NCBI GenBank assembly: GCA_949293165.1
Contig: CASFCW010000022.1
Location: 1 to 42,358 of the forward strand
DNA: 42,358 nt
DNA from: an uncultured bacterium
Lineage (GTDB): Bacteria; Bacillota; Clostridia; Oscillospirales; Oscillospiraceae
Direction: 5' to 3'
A program made the position numbers and the translations under genes. Below the pieces are notes generated by a model. It saw only the letters and a list, made by a program, of their open reading frames with translations. It had not been told where the DNA came from and did not search any database. Below, in pieces: positions 34,887-42,358 of the stretch (its first letter is position 1; each line of letters starts with the position of its first letter).

Positions 34887-34916
34887 ATTATAGCCCTCTT
34901 TCCGCTTAAGCGTCAA
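34887..34916 (-). promoter_or_regulatory. Promoter of the 151-residue hypothetical gene
   Basis: On the minus strand TTGACG (34916-34911), 18 bases, TATAAT (34892-34887). The rest of the gap to 35297 is A+T-rich with no gene that I can support. Confidence 0.7.
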
Positions 34917-35297
34917 CCGGAATTTGTTATATTCGGCAAAAAGTAATGATAATATAGAAATGGAATCGTGCATAATTATGACATCGGCCATTTCGCCGGT
35001 GAAATTCCAGTGGGTGACGGGACGTGATGCTGTACAGGAAGTGAAAAAGAGGAGAAACCTGTAGGCATTTTTCCGCATCATTCGCTGAACGTGTGATTGC
35101 TGAACTATGAAAGCCCGAATGCAAAAGAAATGACCATTATAACATATGGCCGGGAACGGTTTTTTGCCCGCAGCGGCTGCAATGGCCTGAAGGAAACGCT
35201 GCCGCATCTGTCACAATTCCACTAGCTTCCCGCTTTGAAAGTGATAAATGTTTTCCCATTTGAATCCGTAAACCAAATAATGTATCGGCGTTTACTT

Positions 35298-35825
35298 TTA
35301 AGGGGAAGAAGCAGTATAATCCGGAGAAATATTGGCATATTTTTCGAACAAATTGAAATACACCTCCAGGGAGCCTCTGCACACGGTTCCGTCGGTCTGC
35401 ACCCCTGGCGGCGTGCGTTGGTACCAGTAAGTTAAGCTCATATCCGACACCGGCACCTCCGAATTGTTGGAAGAAAAAGTCAGTAAAAACTCTGTACCGT
35501 CGTTGAGGTAAAAGGCACTCTCGTACAGTACTGCTCCTCCCATGAATATCCCATGAATCAGTTCCTTTAGCGAGCTCCCTTTGTTCTTCATGGAGTTCGC
35601 CTCGTTGATGAGTGCCTGGATTTCACTTGGGTTGGATATTGTCCCGCGCTCGCGGCGATGGGAACAGCTAATTTCTACATAGTCGACATCCGTAGCAGAG
35701 AAGTCAATTATCTGGATGGTTCCCCAGCCAAATAGCCAGTACCACAGGAAGGGTATGGCGATTACCATTAGTGCACAAACGGCTGCCAGTATTTTTTTCT
35801 TTTTAATCATGTTTTGCATCTTCAT
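35298..35825 (-). CDS. Membrane-anchored hypothetical protein
   Basis: A 175-residue protein with a single N-terminal membrane anchor (KKKKILAAVCALMVIAIPFLWYWLF) and an extracytoplasmic domain of about 140 residues (FSATDVDYVEISCSHRRERGTI, FYLNDGTEFLLTFSSNN). It is of the type seen in small lipoprotein-like accessory proteins of Clostridia. No catalytic motif is visible. It starts 6 bases after the protease gene and is probably co-transcribed with it; a role as partner or inhibitor is only a guess. The ribosome site is weak. Confidence 0.65.
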   Translation of the reverse strand: MKMQNMIKKKKILAAVCALMVIAIPFLWYWLFGWGTIQIIDFSATDVDYVEISCSHRRERGTISNPSEIQALINEANSMKNKGSSLKELIHGIFMGGAVLYESAFYLNDGTEFLLTFSSNNSEVPVSDMSLTYWYQRTPPGVQTDGTVCRGSLEVYFNLFEKYANISPDYTASSP

Positions 35826-35831
35826 AGTTTA

Positions 35832-37022
35832 TTAACTGGTGACGGTTAAATACATGCCAACATTATACTGGGTGGTTCCGTTGATTGGCGTATACTTAAA
35901 AGTCATAGATTCTCCAGAACCAACAACGGACAAAATCCTAACTCCACTACTATCAAGGGGGTCCATGATTGTAGCACGGTCCAATGTTCCTGTCCCTGCC
36001 GTATATATGTAACCACGTACAACTACGAAATGCTCGCTGATAAGTCCATTATAGGTAACGCGTGCAATAATTGGGTCACCATTATCAGAGCCAACGCCAA
36101 TGCTATCCATCACAGCACCCATGGTTAGGGAAGAAAAGAGATGCTGATTGGTTTCATATCCATATTCGTAGGCCAGCACATCTTGTACTGTCATATATGT
36201 TTTTGGAATATCTTCTCCATTTGCATAGTCATTCATAATATCTGTTACAGAGAGGTGTACAGACGGATTAAGGTAGCGTCCTACGCAAACAGAACAAGCT
36301 GCCCAGCAACCGTTATCCCATGGGGATTGAGGAATAATCGGGACACTTACAGATCCAGAGACGGATGAAGTGGTGGCAGCTGTACTTAATAGATTAGATT
36401 CCACAGCGGGACTTATGCTACTACGGTCTAATTGTGTCAATAATGCAGCGCTTGTTGTACCTGGGGCTAAATCTATAGATTGGGTGGTACTCGCTGTATC
36501 CATATTCAAAATGCCACGGGTATCATCTGTGAGTGCAGCGCTATGTAGCACAGTCTCAGGCTGATAGCCGTCGTAGATAATAATATTTTCCTGATCGAAA
36601 ATGAAGCAGATATCCGCATCGTTTTGCTTATACGTAGTGAGTTCCTCACAGAAGAAAGTGGTGTATTCACAGGTAAGAGTTGTATTATTATCTTGTAGCC
36701 GTGCAATAATTATGCCACGGTCCACATCATTTTGGTCGAATATCGGATAATACTTAATATCATCAGGCTCATTAAAAGTGTTATCAGACTGCAGTTCATA
36801 GATAGGGACGCTATCGTATAGGTAAAGAGACATGATATTGCCATTGTTCTGACCGGGAATAACTCCCTGATTGGATGCAATCTGAATCAATTCTGTAGCT
36901 TCAGCCTGAATAGTGGCAAGGGCGAAGGAGTTCTCAGAAGAAACTGTAGCGGAGACAGGTAATTGTAGAATAGAAAGAGCGAAAGCTACAATCAGTACCT
37001 AAGAAAGCGGATTTTTCTTCAT
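35832..37022 (-). pseudogene. Secreted papain-like cysteine protease with stop in signal peptide
   Basis: Read from ATG 37022 (ribosome site GGGAGG, promoter upstream), the frame gives MKKNPLS, then TAG at 37001-36999, and continues VLIVAFALSILQLPVSA, a signal-peptide core, and on to 35832 with no other stop. A papain-like domain follows: IPQSPWDNGCWAACSVCV (catalytic Cys and its Gln), EHFVVVRGY (His) and IMDPLDSSG (Asp/Asn region), like the C70/C39-type peptidases. The first ~190 residues of the mature part are unrecognised. With the amber codon the protein could not be exported, unless readthrough or internal initiation (TTG 36890) occurs. One base change would restore it. Confidence 0.75.
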
Positions 37023-37154
37023 TATAAAACCTCCCTTATCATTTTAGCATAAGGTTGATACTGGCAACCATACACATTTAGAACATGGGAATCATCCCCC
37101 TTATGATATGGGAAAATTCATATCCTTCTTAAGTAAAACAAATTTATTTTATGA

Positions 37155-37183
37155 ACTATATCATATATAATTGAAATATACAA
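37155..37183 (-). promoter_or_regulatory. Promoter of the cysteine protease gene
   Basis: On the minus strand TTGTAT (37183-37178), 17 bases, TATAGT (37160-37155). About 135 bases of A+T-rich leader lie before the ATG at 37022. Confidence 0.65.
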
Positions 37184-37194
37184 CAAAATATTGG

Positions 37195-37563
37195 TCAAGA
37201 TATATAACACGGAGCAATAAAAAACTGGAAAAAGTGCTCAGCGTCGATTTTCGTATTGGGATGGCAGTCCGAGCGGCCAAAGGTCACATCCCCGACCTGA
37301 TGGGTAAAGTCCTCCGGGCAGCTGCCAAAGACCACATACTGGCAGACGCAGTATTCCAGGTATCCGTTCTCGTCCGGCTCCAGCGAGGAGGTCTCAAAGG
37401 GCTTTTCAATGTCCACCCCCAGGGAGTCCAGGTACCGGGCCGCCTCCGGATAGGCCGCCTTGACCCTGGCACGGTAATTCCGGCAGTAGGCGCAATCACA
37501 GATGTTTTCTGGGCCCAGATTGCGGTAATAGGCCCTTGTTTTTTCAATATCGGGCTGCATCAC
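37195..37563 (-). CDS. Conserved hypothetical protein with Cys motif
   Basis: A 122-residue protein of a small family that I know from many Clostridia without function. It has an N-terminal Cys cluster ICDCAYCRNY (C-x-C-x2-C), LDSLGVDIEKPFE, then LEYCVCQYVVFGSC and a GDVTF segment. The usual end (HFV followed by a hydrophobic strand and a Trp) is here HFFQFFIAPCYIS, so the last dozen residues look replaced, perhaps by a local rearrangement next to the A+T-rich gap at 37023-37194. It overlaps the preceding gene by 20 bases. Confidence 0.7.
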   Translation of the reverse strand: MMQPDIEKTRAYYRNLGPENICDCAYCRNYRARVKAAYPEAARYLDSLGVDIEKPFETSSLEPDENGYLEYCVCQYVVFGSCPEDFTHQVGDVTFGRSDCHPNTKIDAEHFFQFFIAPCYIS

Positions 37564-37825
37564 GGCTTTTCTCCCTCTTTCTTCTGCCTATGACAGTCCT
37601 TAAAAAATGCAGGTAATAGCCAAGAATGCCAAGCTCCAACAGGAGATAGACCCCTCTTTGAAGGATGCTTTGGCCCTCTATTACAAAAACCAGCAGAAAA
37701 AGGCTTGCAACACCAATCAGAAACAGAAGGGATACGAGGATCGTACAGATGACTCGGATCGCCCTGGAGGTTTGCTCCGACTGGGCCGCACCGATCAGTG
37801 CCTGCAGCAGGGGATTGACCCACAT
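37544..37825 (-). CDS. Small two-helix membrane protein
   Basis: A 93-residue protein with two membrane segments (VICTILVSLLFLIGVASLFL and a second around LLLELGILGYYLHFL) and a basic tail (RRKREKSRDAARY), so both termini should be inside. ATG 37825 is preceded by GGAGG at 11 bases. It sits between the 212- and 122-residue genes with overlaps, in one operon. The function is unknown. Confidence 0.6.
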   Translation of the reverse strand: MWVNPLLQALIGAAQSEQTSRAIRVICTILVSLLFLIGVASLFLLVFVIEGQSILQRGVYLLLELGILGYYLHFLRTVIGRRKREKSRDAARY

Positions 37826-37841
37826 GGAAGGCAGCACCTCC

Positions 37842-38480
37842 TCACATCAAAAGCCACATCTGGCCGTCCGGCATCTGGCGGAGGCTTCCCGGTATCCGCT
37901 CCAGCACTTCCCCGGTATCATAATCCCGCACCAGAAGCTCCTCCCGGTAGTCCGGGTCCTCGTACCAGACTGTGGTGTACAGCCTGTTCCCGTCCAGAAA
38001 CGCGAAATACTCATTCTCCTCCACCGCGAAGTCTCGACGCTCCGGCCAGAGGAGTTGAATCCTGCTATTATGCCCTGACCGTATCAGCATGAGGGGCGGC
38101 GTCTCCAGCATCAGATTGCAGCAGTCATCCGCTATGGAGAGAGGCAGCACCGCCAGCTGCTCAGTAGTACCGTCCGTCTCGCGGAAGGCAAGGATATGAA
38201 TTTCTCCTTTCGGGAAGTCCACCAGCAGCAGCATCACCTGACCATCGTGGTACGCCGGTCTGCCCAGGTACTGCCCCGGCCCCGGGGTGACCGGCTCATA
38301 TACCTTTCCATCTGGGCGACGCACCAGAACAAGCCGGTTTTTCCGGATGGGATGGCCGCCGCGAAAAGCATCCTCCGCCTCGTGCAGATCACCGCCGGCA
38401 TAGTCAGTGCCCCAGTACCATTCGCTGCTGCCAGGCAGCGGCTCCAGATTGGTGATCCCATTTGTGATGATGCGCTTCAT
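37842..38480 (-). CDS. Conserved hypothetical protein, 212 residues
   Basis: Starts MKRIITNGITNLEPLPGSS, a recognisable opening of a family common in Firmicutes, with WYWGTDYAGGDLHEAEDAF near residue 22. The rest is beta-rich (LVLVRRPDGKVYEPV, EIHILAFRETDG), as in a repeated-blade or sheet protein. No catalytic residue or signal peptide is seen. ATG 38480 has GGAGGG 6 bases upstream, and TATAAT on the minus strand at 38523-38518 is a probable -10. It is the first of three overlapping or nearly contiguous genes. Confidence 0.75.
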   Translation of the reverse strand: MKRIITNGITNLEPLPGSSEWYWGTDYAGGDLHEAEDAFRGGHPIRKNRLVLVRRPDGKVYEPVTPGPGQYLGRPAYHDGQVMLLLVDFPKGEIHILAFRETDGTTEQLAVLPLSIADDCCNLMLETPPLMLIRSGHNSRIQLLWPERRDFAVEENEYFAFLDGNRLYTTVWYEDPDYREELLVRDYDTGEVLERIPGSLRQMPDGQMWLLM

Positions 38481-38772
38481 ATCATACCCTCCGGCTGTAT
38501 CTTGATGAAGTTCTGAGATTATATCACAGTGAATGGAGGATGCTCATGAACATTCTCTTAAGGTTTCTTAATCTTTGGGAGCAAAATGCCTTTTTTGCTT
38601 ACGGTCTCCCAATTTCTGAGCCGCGGATGGCGGGGAAAGGGCTTGCTTCATCCAAGTTGGTTTGCTGTGGCTGACTTTTGTTTGTCTTATGATGTATTTT
38701 GCGATATACTAATACGCAGATAGCCAATATCAGCAGCGATACAATGGATGGGCTTACCCATGGTGAAATGCC

Positions 38773-38850
38773 GCCGCGGATACCATTGAACGAATTTGCA
38801 AGGCTTTGGATGTTGCGGTGGATGAGAGAATGGAGTTTTGGGACGAATAG
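38773..38850 (+). pseudogene. Remnant of an XRE-type regulator (C-terminal end)
   Basis: In frame up to the TAG at 38848, the sequence reads AADTIERICKALDVAVDERM and then EFWDE. This is the typical end of small Cro/C1 repressors, where helix 4-5 contains SADTIxRICKALxV. An in-frame TGA lies 7 bases before it, and no HTH precedes. It is a fragment left at the edge of the acquired restriction locus. A controller gene upstream of restriction enzymes is common, so it may be the ruin of the original C gene. Bases 38481-38772 hold nothing else firm. Confidence 0.7.
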
Positions 38851-38915
38851 CTTTTGTGGATTGAATTTGTTATTTGCTAAATTTATGGGGAGCATGGACG
38901 GAGGAAAAAACAGAT

Positions 38916-41900
38916 ATGATTACAGCGGTTAATCTCAAGTCCGCGTTAAGAACAATGGGGTTTACTGAGAATAATGAAATATTCGAGAAAAACTTTTCCT
39001 CGCTATCGGGTTCGATGCGGGTCGACTTTAAAAGGAAGAAATTGATATATCCCACAGGGATCAAGGGCCGTGAACGAAATGACGGATTTGATGCCCCGGA
39101 GAACTTTGTTGTGTTTGAATGCGTGCATCGGTTGCTAAGTAAAGGGTACCGTCCTGAACACATCGAGCTGGAAAAAGAATGGCATCTTGGTCACAACGCC
39201 AAAGGTGGACGCGCGGACATCTGCGTTACAGACCCAAAGGGTGCGATGCTTTTTATCGTGGAATGTAAAACGTGGGGACGAGAATTCGATAAGGCATTAA
39301 GCGACACAAAACACGATGGGGCCCAGTTATTCTCGTATTGGCAGCAGGAGCAATCATGCAAATGGCTTGTTTTGTACGCGTCAGATTATAAAAACAGCTC
39401 CATTGAGTACAAGGCCCCGACTATCGGCTGTTCGGATGACGCGAACATTATTCTTCTCACAAAGAAGGATAAATCCATAAAGCTGTACCGTGATGCGCAT
39501 ACTGCGCCAGAAAAATATGAAGCGTGGAAAGAAACCTATTCCGGCCAGATACACGACGACCTTGTGTTCTCAGATGATTCTGTCGCTTACAAAATCGGCG
39601 TCAGGCCGTTTCTCAAAAAGGATCTGCGCGATTTTACACCGGATGATAAAATTGTCAACAGATTTGAGGAGATCCTGCGTCATAACAATGTCAGCGATAA
39701 AGAAAACGCCTTTAACCGTTTGATAGCCCTGTTCATCTGCAAACTTGTTGATGAAAGTACAAAGGGCGAGGATGACGAGGTTGAATTTCAGTACAAACAA
39801 GGGACAGATACATATGAGGCGCTGCAGGATCGGTTACAGCGCCTTCATCGGGACGGCATGGAGAAATTCATGCGGGAAGAAATCTACTATGTTCCTGCGG
39901 ATTATCCGGAATGGCTCTTTTCTACCTATACGGGTTCAAAGAGAAAGAAAGCCATCGAGGATTTGCGGAATACAATTCGGATTCTGAAATTCTATTCCAA
40001 TAACGATTTCGCGTTCAAGGATGTTCATAACGAGGAGCTGTTCTATCAGAACGGGAAAATCCTTGTGGAAGTGATCCAACTTTTTGAAAAGTACAGAATC
40101 GTCTATCCCTCCAAGCATCAATTTTTGGGGGACCTTTTTGAGCAGCTGCTGAACAAAGGCTTTAAGCAAAATGAAGGGCAGTTTTTCACACCGGTGCCTA
40201 TCGCTCGTTTTATCTGGGACAGCTTACCCGTGGACCGTATGGTAAAATCTGAAAGGGGCACCGTGTATCCCAAGGTCATAGATTATGCCTGCGGTGCGGG
40301 ACACTTTTTAACCGAAGCAATTGAAGCTATCAATTACTTTGCACAATCAGATGGTGATAACGCGTGGGCGAGAGACCATATCTTTGGGATCGAGAAGGAT
40401 TACCGTCTTGCCCGTGTCGCAAAGATATCGCTGTTCATGAACGGTGCAGGAGAAGGGAATATCATCTTTGGCGACGGGCTTGAAAACGCGCCGGACAAAG
40501 GTGTTGACAACGGCTCATTTGATATTCTGGTTGCCAATCCTCCCTATTCCGTCAAGGATTTCAAACAGCATTTGCAGTTGAAGAATAACACTTTTACCCT
40601 CCTTGACCGCATTGGACTGAACGGCGGAGAGATAGAGACGTTGTTTGTAGAGCGTATTGGACAACTCCTGAAACCACAGGGGGTTGCCGCCGTTATTTTG
40701 CCAAGCTCCATACTTTCAAATGATACTGCCAGTTATACCGGAGCGCGCGAGCAGTTCCTGCAGAACTTCTATATACGTGCAATCGTCGCGTTCGGCTCTA
40801 AGACCTTCGGCGCGACCGGAACGAACACCGTCGTAATGTTCCTCGAAAAGTTTAATGAGCCGCCAAAGCAAATTGATTTGTCTTACGATTCCGTGGATGC
40901 TGTCTTTGGCGGTGCGGAGCTTCAGGAATGGAAGGATAAAGAGATTCTTGAAGCGTATATTGCGCAAATAGAGGTTGCTGAGGATGTATATGACTCGTTC
41001 CTGCATAAGGGTTATTCCTTGGATGAGCTGGGCGGTATAGATTATTTCAAGATGTATGTTGTGGCGTTTGCGAATTCTGCGGACGCGAAAAACCTGTTGA
41101 GAACGAAGGCATATCAAAACAAGAATGAGCATGAGCAGGCCGCCACGTATCTTGAGAGATTTTATGACTATGCGCACGCCATCGAGAAGGAAAAGCTGTT
41201 CTACTTCTCTTTGGCATATCAGCAGAGGACACTAATAATTACGGCTCCGGCGGACAGCAAGGCCCAGAAAGATTTTCTCGGTTACGATTGGTCAAACCGG
41301 AAAGGGAACGAGGGGATACAGATTACTGCCCCGGGTGGAAGAATGTACGACGATTCCCACCGCTCAGCGGACGGTACCCTTGCCAGCGCAATTAAGCAAT
41401 CCTTCAGCGGGACAATACCAGCTTTCACCGATGAACAGCAAACATACGCTTCTGTTGTCAGAACAAGTGATATGCTGGATTTCTCACGTGTAAGTTTTAA
41501 TAAAGCATTGCGGCTTAATGTGGAAAAAGCGGTTGAGATATGCAGCGAGTATCCTATGAAGGGGTTGTTTGATGTCGCGACTCTATTCAGAGGGGTGACA
41601 TATGACAAATCGGACCAAAGATTGTCTGAGACCTCGAATGTTGTCCTTACCGCGGATAATATTACCCTTGACGGACGGTTTGAAGTAACCAAACGGATTT
41701 TCATTGATGAAAGCAAATCGTTTTCTGATGAGAGCCGTCTAAAAGCAGATGATATATTTATCTGCATGTCCAGCGGCAGCAAAAAACATGTGGGGAAGGT
41801 GGCGTATATTACATCCGATACGAACTATTATGCAGGCGGGTTTATGGGCATTATCCGCACCTCCTCAACCGATTGCATACCAAAGTATTTATACTATGTT

Positions 41901-42152
41901 TTGAACACTCAAATGGGGAAGAATATACTTTCAGGGGCAAGTTCGGGGTCAAACATTAACAATCTTTCCAATAGGATAGGGTCAGTTAAAATCCCAATCC
42001 CGCCTTTGGATGTGCAGCGGCAAATAATTGATGGATGCGCTGAGATAGATGCTGAGTACGAAACCACTCGTATGTCCACCGAATCCTACAGACAGAAAAT
42101 AGAAGACCTCTTTGCTGCCTTCGAAGTGGCTAACAGGAGGGGGACAGACTAA
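38916..42152 (+). CDS. Type IIG restriction-modification enzyme (nuclease-methylase-specificity fusion)
   Basis: A 1078-residue single-chain enzyme. The N-terminal PD-(D/E)xK nuclease is RADICV...FIVECKTW (D101, E116, K118). A helical linker runs to about 420. The N6-adenine methyltransferase has motif I VIDYACGAGHFL near 454 and motif IV NPPY near 538. A C-terminal type I HsdS-like target-recognition domain (about 900-1078) ends in KIPIPPLDVQRQI and helices. It should methylate one DNA pattern and cut unmodified DNA nearby. ATG 38916 lies behind GGAGG (38900-38904). The gene is A+T-richer than its surroundings, all motifs are intact, and a terminator follows. It is probably acquired and active. 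Confidence 0.9.
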   Translation: MITAVNLKSALRTMGFTENNEIFEKNFSSLSGSMRVDFKRKKLIYPTGIKGRERNDGFDAPENFVVFECVHRLLSKGYRPEHIELEKEWHLGHNAKGGRADICVTDPKGAMLFIVECKTWGREFDKALSDTKHDGAQLFSYWQQEQSCKWLVLYASDYKNSSIEYKAPTIGCSDDANIILLTKKDKSIKLYRDAHTAPEKYEAWKETYSGQIHDDLVFSDDSVAYKIGVRPFLKKDLRDFTPDDKIVNRFEEILRHNNVSDKENAFNRLIALFICKLVDESTKGEDDEVEFQYKQGTDTYEALQDRLQRLHRDGMEKFMREEIYYVPADYPEWLFSTYTGSKRKKAIEDLRNTIRILKFYSNNDFAFKDVHNEELFYQNGKILVEVIQLFEKYRIVYPSKHQFLGDLFEQLLNKGFKQNEGQFFTPVPIARFIWDSLPVDRMVKSERGTVYPKVIDYACGAGHFLTEAIEAINYFAQSDGDNAWARDHIFGIEKDYRLARVAKISLFMNGAGEGNIIFGDGLENAPDKGVDNGSFDILVANPPYSVKDFKQHLQLKNNTFTLLDRIGLNGGEIETLFVERIGQLLKPQGVAAVILPSSILSNDTASYTGAREQFLQNFYIRAIVAFGSKTFGATGTNTVVMFLEKFNEPPKQIDLSYDSVDAVFGGAELQEWKDKEILEAYIAQIEVAEDVYDSFLHKGYSLDELGGIDYFKMYVVAFANSADAKNLLRTKAYQNKNEHEQAATYLERFYDYAHAIEKEKLFYFSLAYQQRTLIITAPADSKAQKDFLGYDWSNRKGNEGIQITAPGGRMYDDSHRSADGTLASAIKQSFSGTIPAFTDEQQTYASVVRTSDMLDFSRVSFNKALRLNVEKAVEICSEYPMKGLFDVATLFRGVTYDKSDQRLSETSNVVLTADNITLDGRFEVTKRIFIDESKSFSDESRLKADDIFICMSSGSKKHVGKVAYITSDTNYYAGGFMGIIRTSSTDCIPKYLYYVLNTQMGKNILSGASSGSNINNLSNRIGSVKIPIPPLDVQRQIIDGCAEIDAEYETTRMSTESYRQKIEDLFAAFEVANRRGTD

Positions 42153-42238
42153 GTCCCGCTGCTTCCGATGACACATCCGGGTGTGCGTATAAGCCTTTGA
42201 CAACAGGGTTTTCCCTGCCATAGTCCCACCAAAACTGG

Positions 42239-42269
42239 AAATCGCCGCAGTGAAAACTGCGGCGATTTT
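42239..42269 (+). terminator. Terminator downstream of the type IIG gene
   Basis: A perfect 13-bp stem (42239-42251 with 42256-42268), GAAA loop and TTTT, 86 bases after the stop codon. Beyond it an ATG at 42285 opens a frame to the window end, too short to judge. Confidence 0.85.
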
Positions 42270-42358
42270 GCATCTGGCCCAGAAATGCCGCAGGTGGAGT
42301 TTGACCGCTTGACGGGCCCCCCCTTTCGGGGGCGGCTGATCCTGATCCGGGTGGGCTG

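Noticed and set aside
38599..38895. 98-codon minus-strand frame with one membrane segment
   Set aside because: Its first half is antisense to the regulator remnant. The membrane-like tail (about 38620-38750) could be a decayed small gene, but no start or ribosome site supports it.
42285..42358. Possible start of a plus-strand gene at the window end
   Set aside because: Only about 24 codons are visible, no good ribosome site and no recognisable family; cannot be supported.

Overview
The window reads as chromosome of a G+C-rich, spore-forming, strictly anaerobic Firmicute, most like the Oscillospiraceae (Flavonifractor/Lawsonibacter/Intestinimonas type). The signs are a T-box leader, GGAGG ribosome sites with near-consensus sigma-A promoters, a pyruvate:ferredoxin oxidoreductase, a SpoIID-like cell-wall protein, a BlaI/BlaR1 pair and no outer-membrane genes. 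The taxon is an inference; no rRNA is present.

Layout. 1-3600: end of tuf, then a tryptophan (UGG) T-box leader controlling a TrpXYZ-type ABC importer. 3600-5130: a TIM-barrel protein of unknown function, a tRNA operon (Met-CAU, Glu-UUC, Val-CAC) and a dense run of hairpins. 5130-10350: an XRE membrane regulator, a GNAT acetyltransferase, blaI-blaR1 behind a double-dyad operator, and two exported proteins (SLH, WG-repeat). 10480-15410: a LysR regulator divergent from a heterodimeric ABC exporter. 15650-21905: a type III restriction-modification locus whose mod gene is split by about 1.5 kb. 22096-25231: rlmD with a decayed tail, and comM. 25707-29169: pyruvate:ferredoxin oxidoreductase, broken by a small deletion with frameshift. 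29296-34178: an M20 peptidase, an amidohydrolase and a three-gene cell-wall operon. 34355-38480: small accessory genes, including a papain-like protease with a stop codon in its signal peptide. 38773-42270: a remnant of an XRE regulator and a single-chain type IIG restriction-modification enzyme, in A+T-richer DNA.

Most notable: (1) an ungapped 134-bp element present twice (10478-10611 minus, 15651-15784 plus), each copy carrying its own promoter and ending at an ATG; (2) the mod insertion (about 17048-18591), with a strongly structured RNA region at its left end, a perfect GTAC-repeat inverted repeat, an acetyltransferase passenger and no transposase. Removing it would rejoin mod in frame; (3) the lesions in por, mod and the protease signal peptide. 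Each of these lesions could be real biology or a sequence/assembly error, and the window alone cannot decide.
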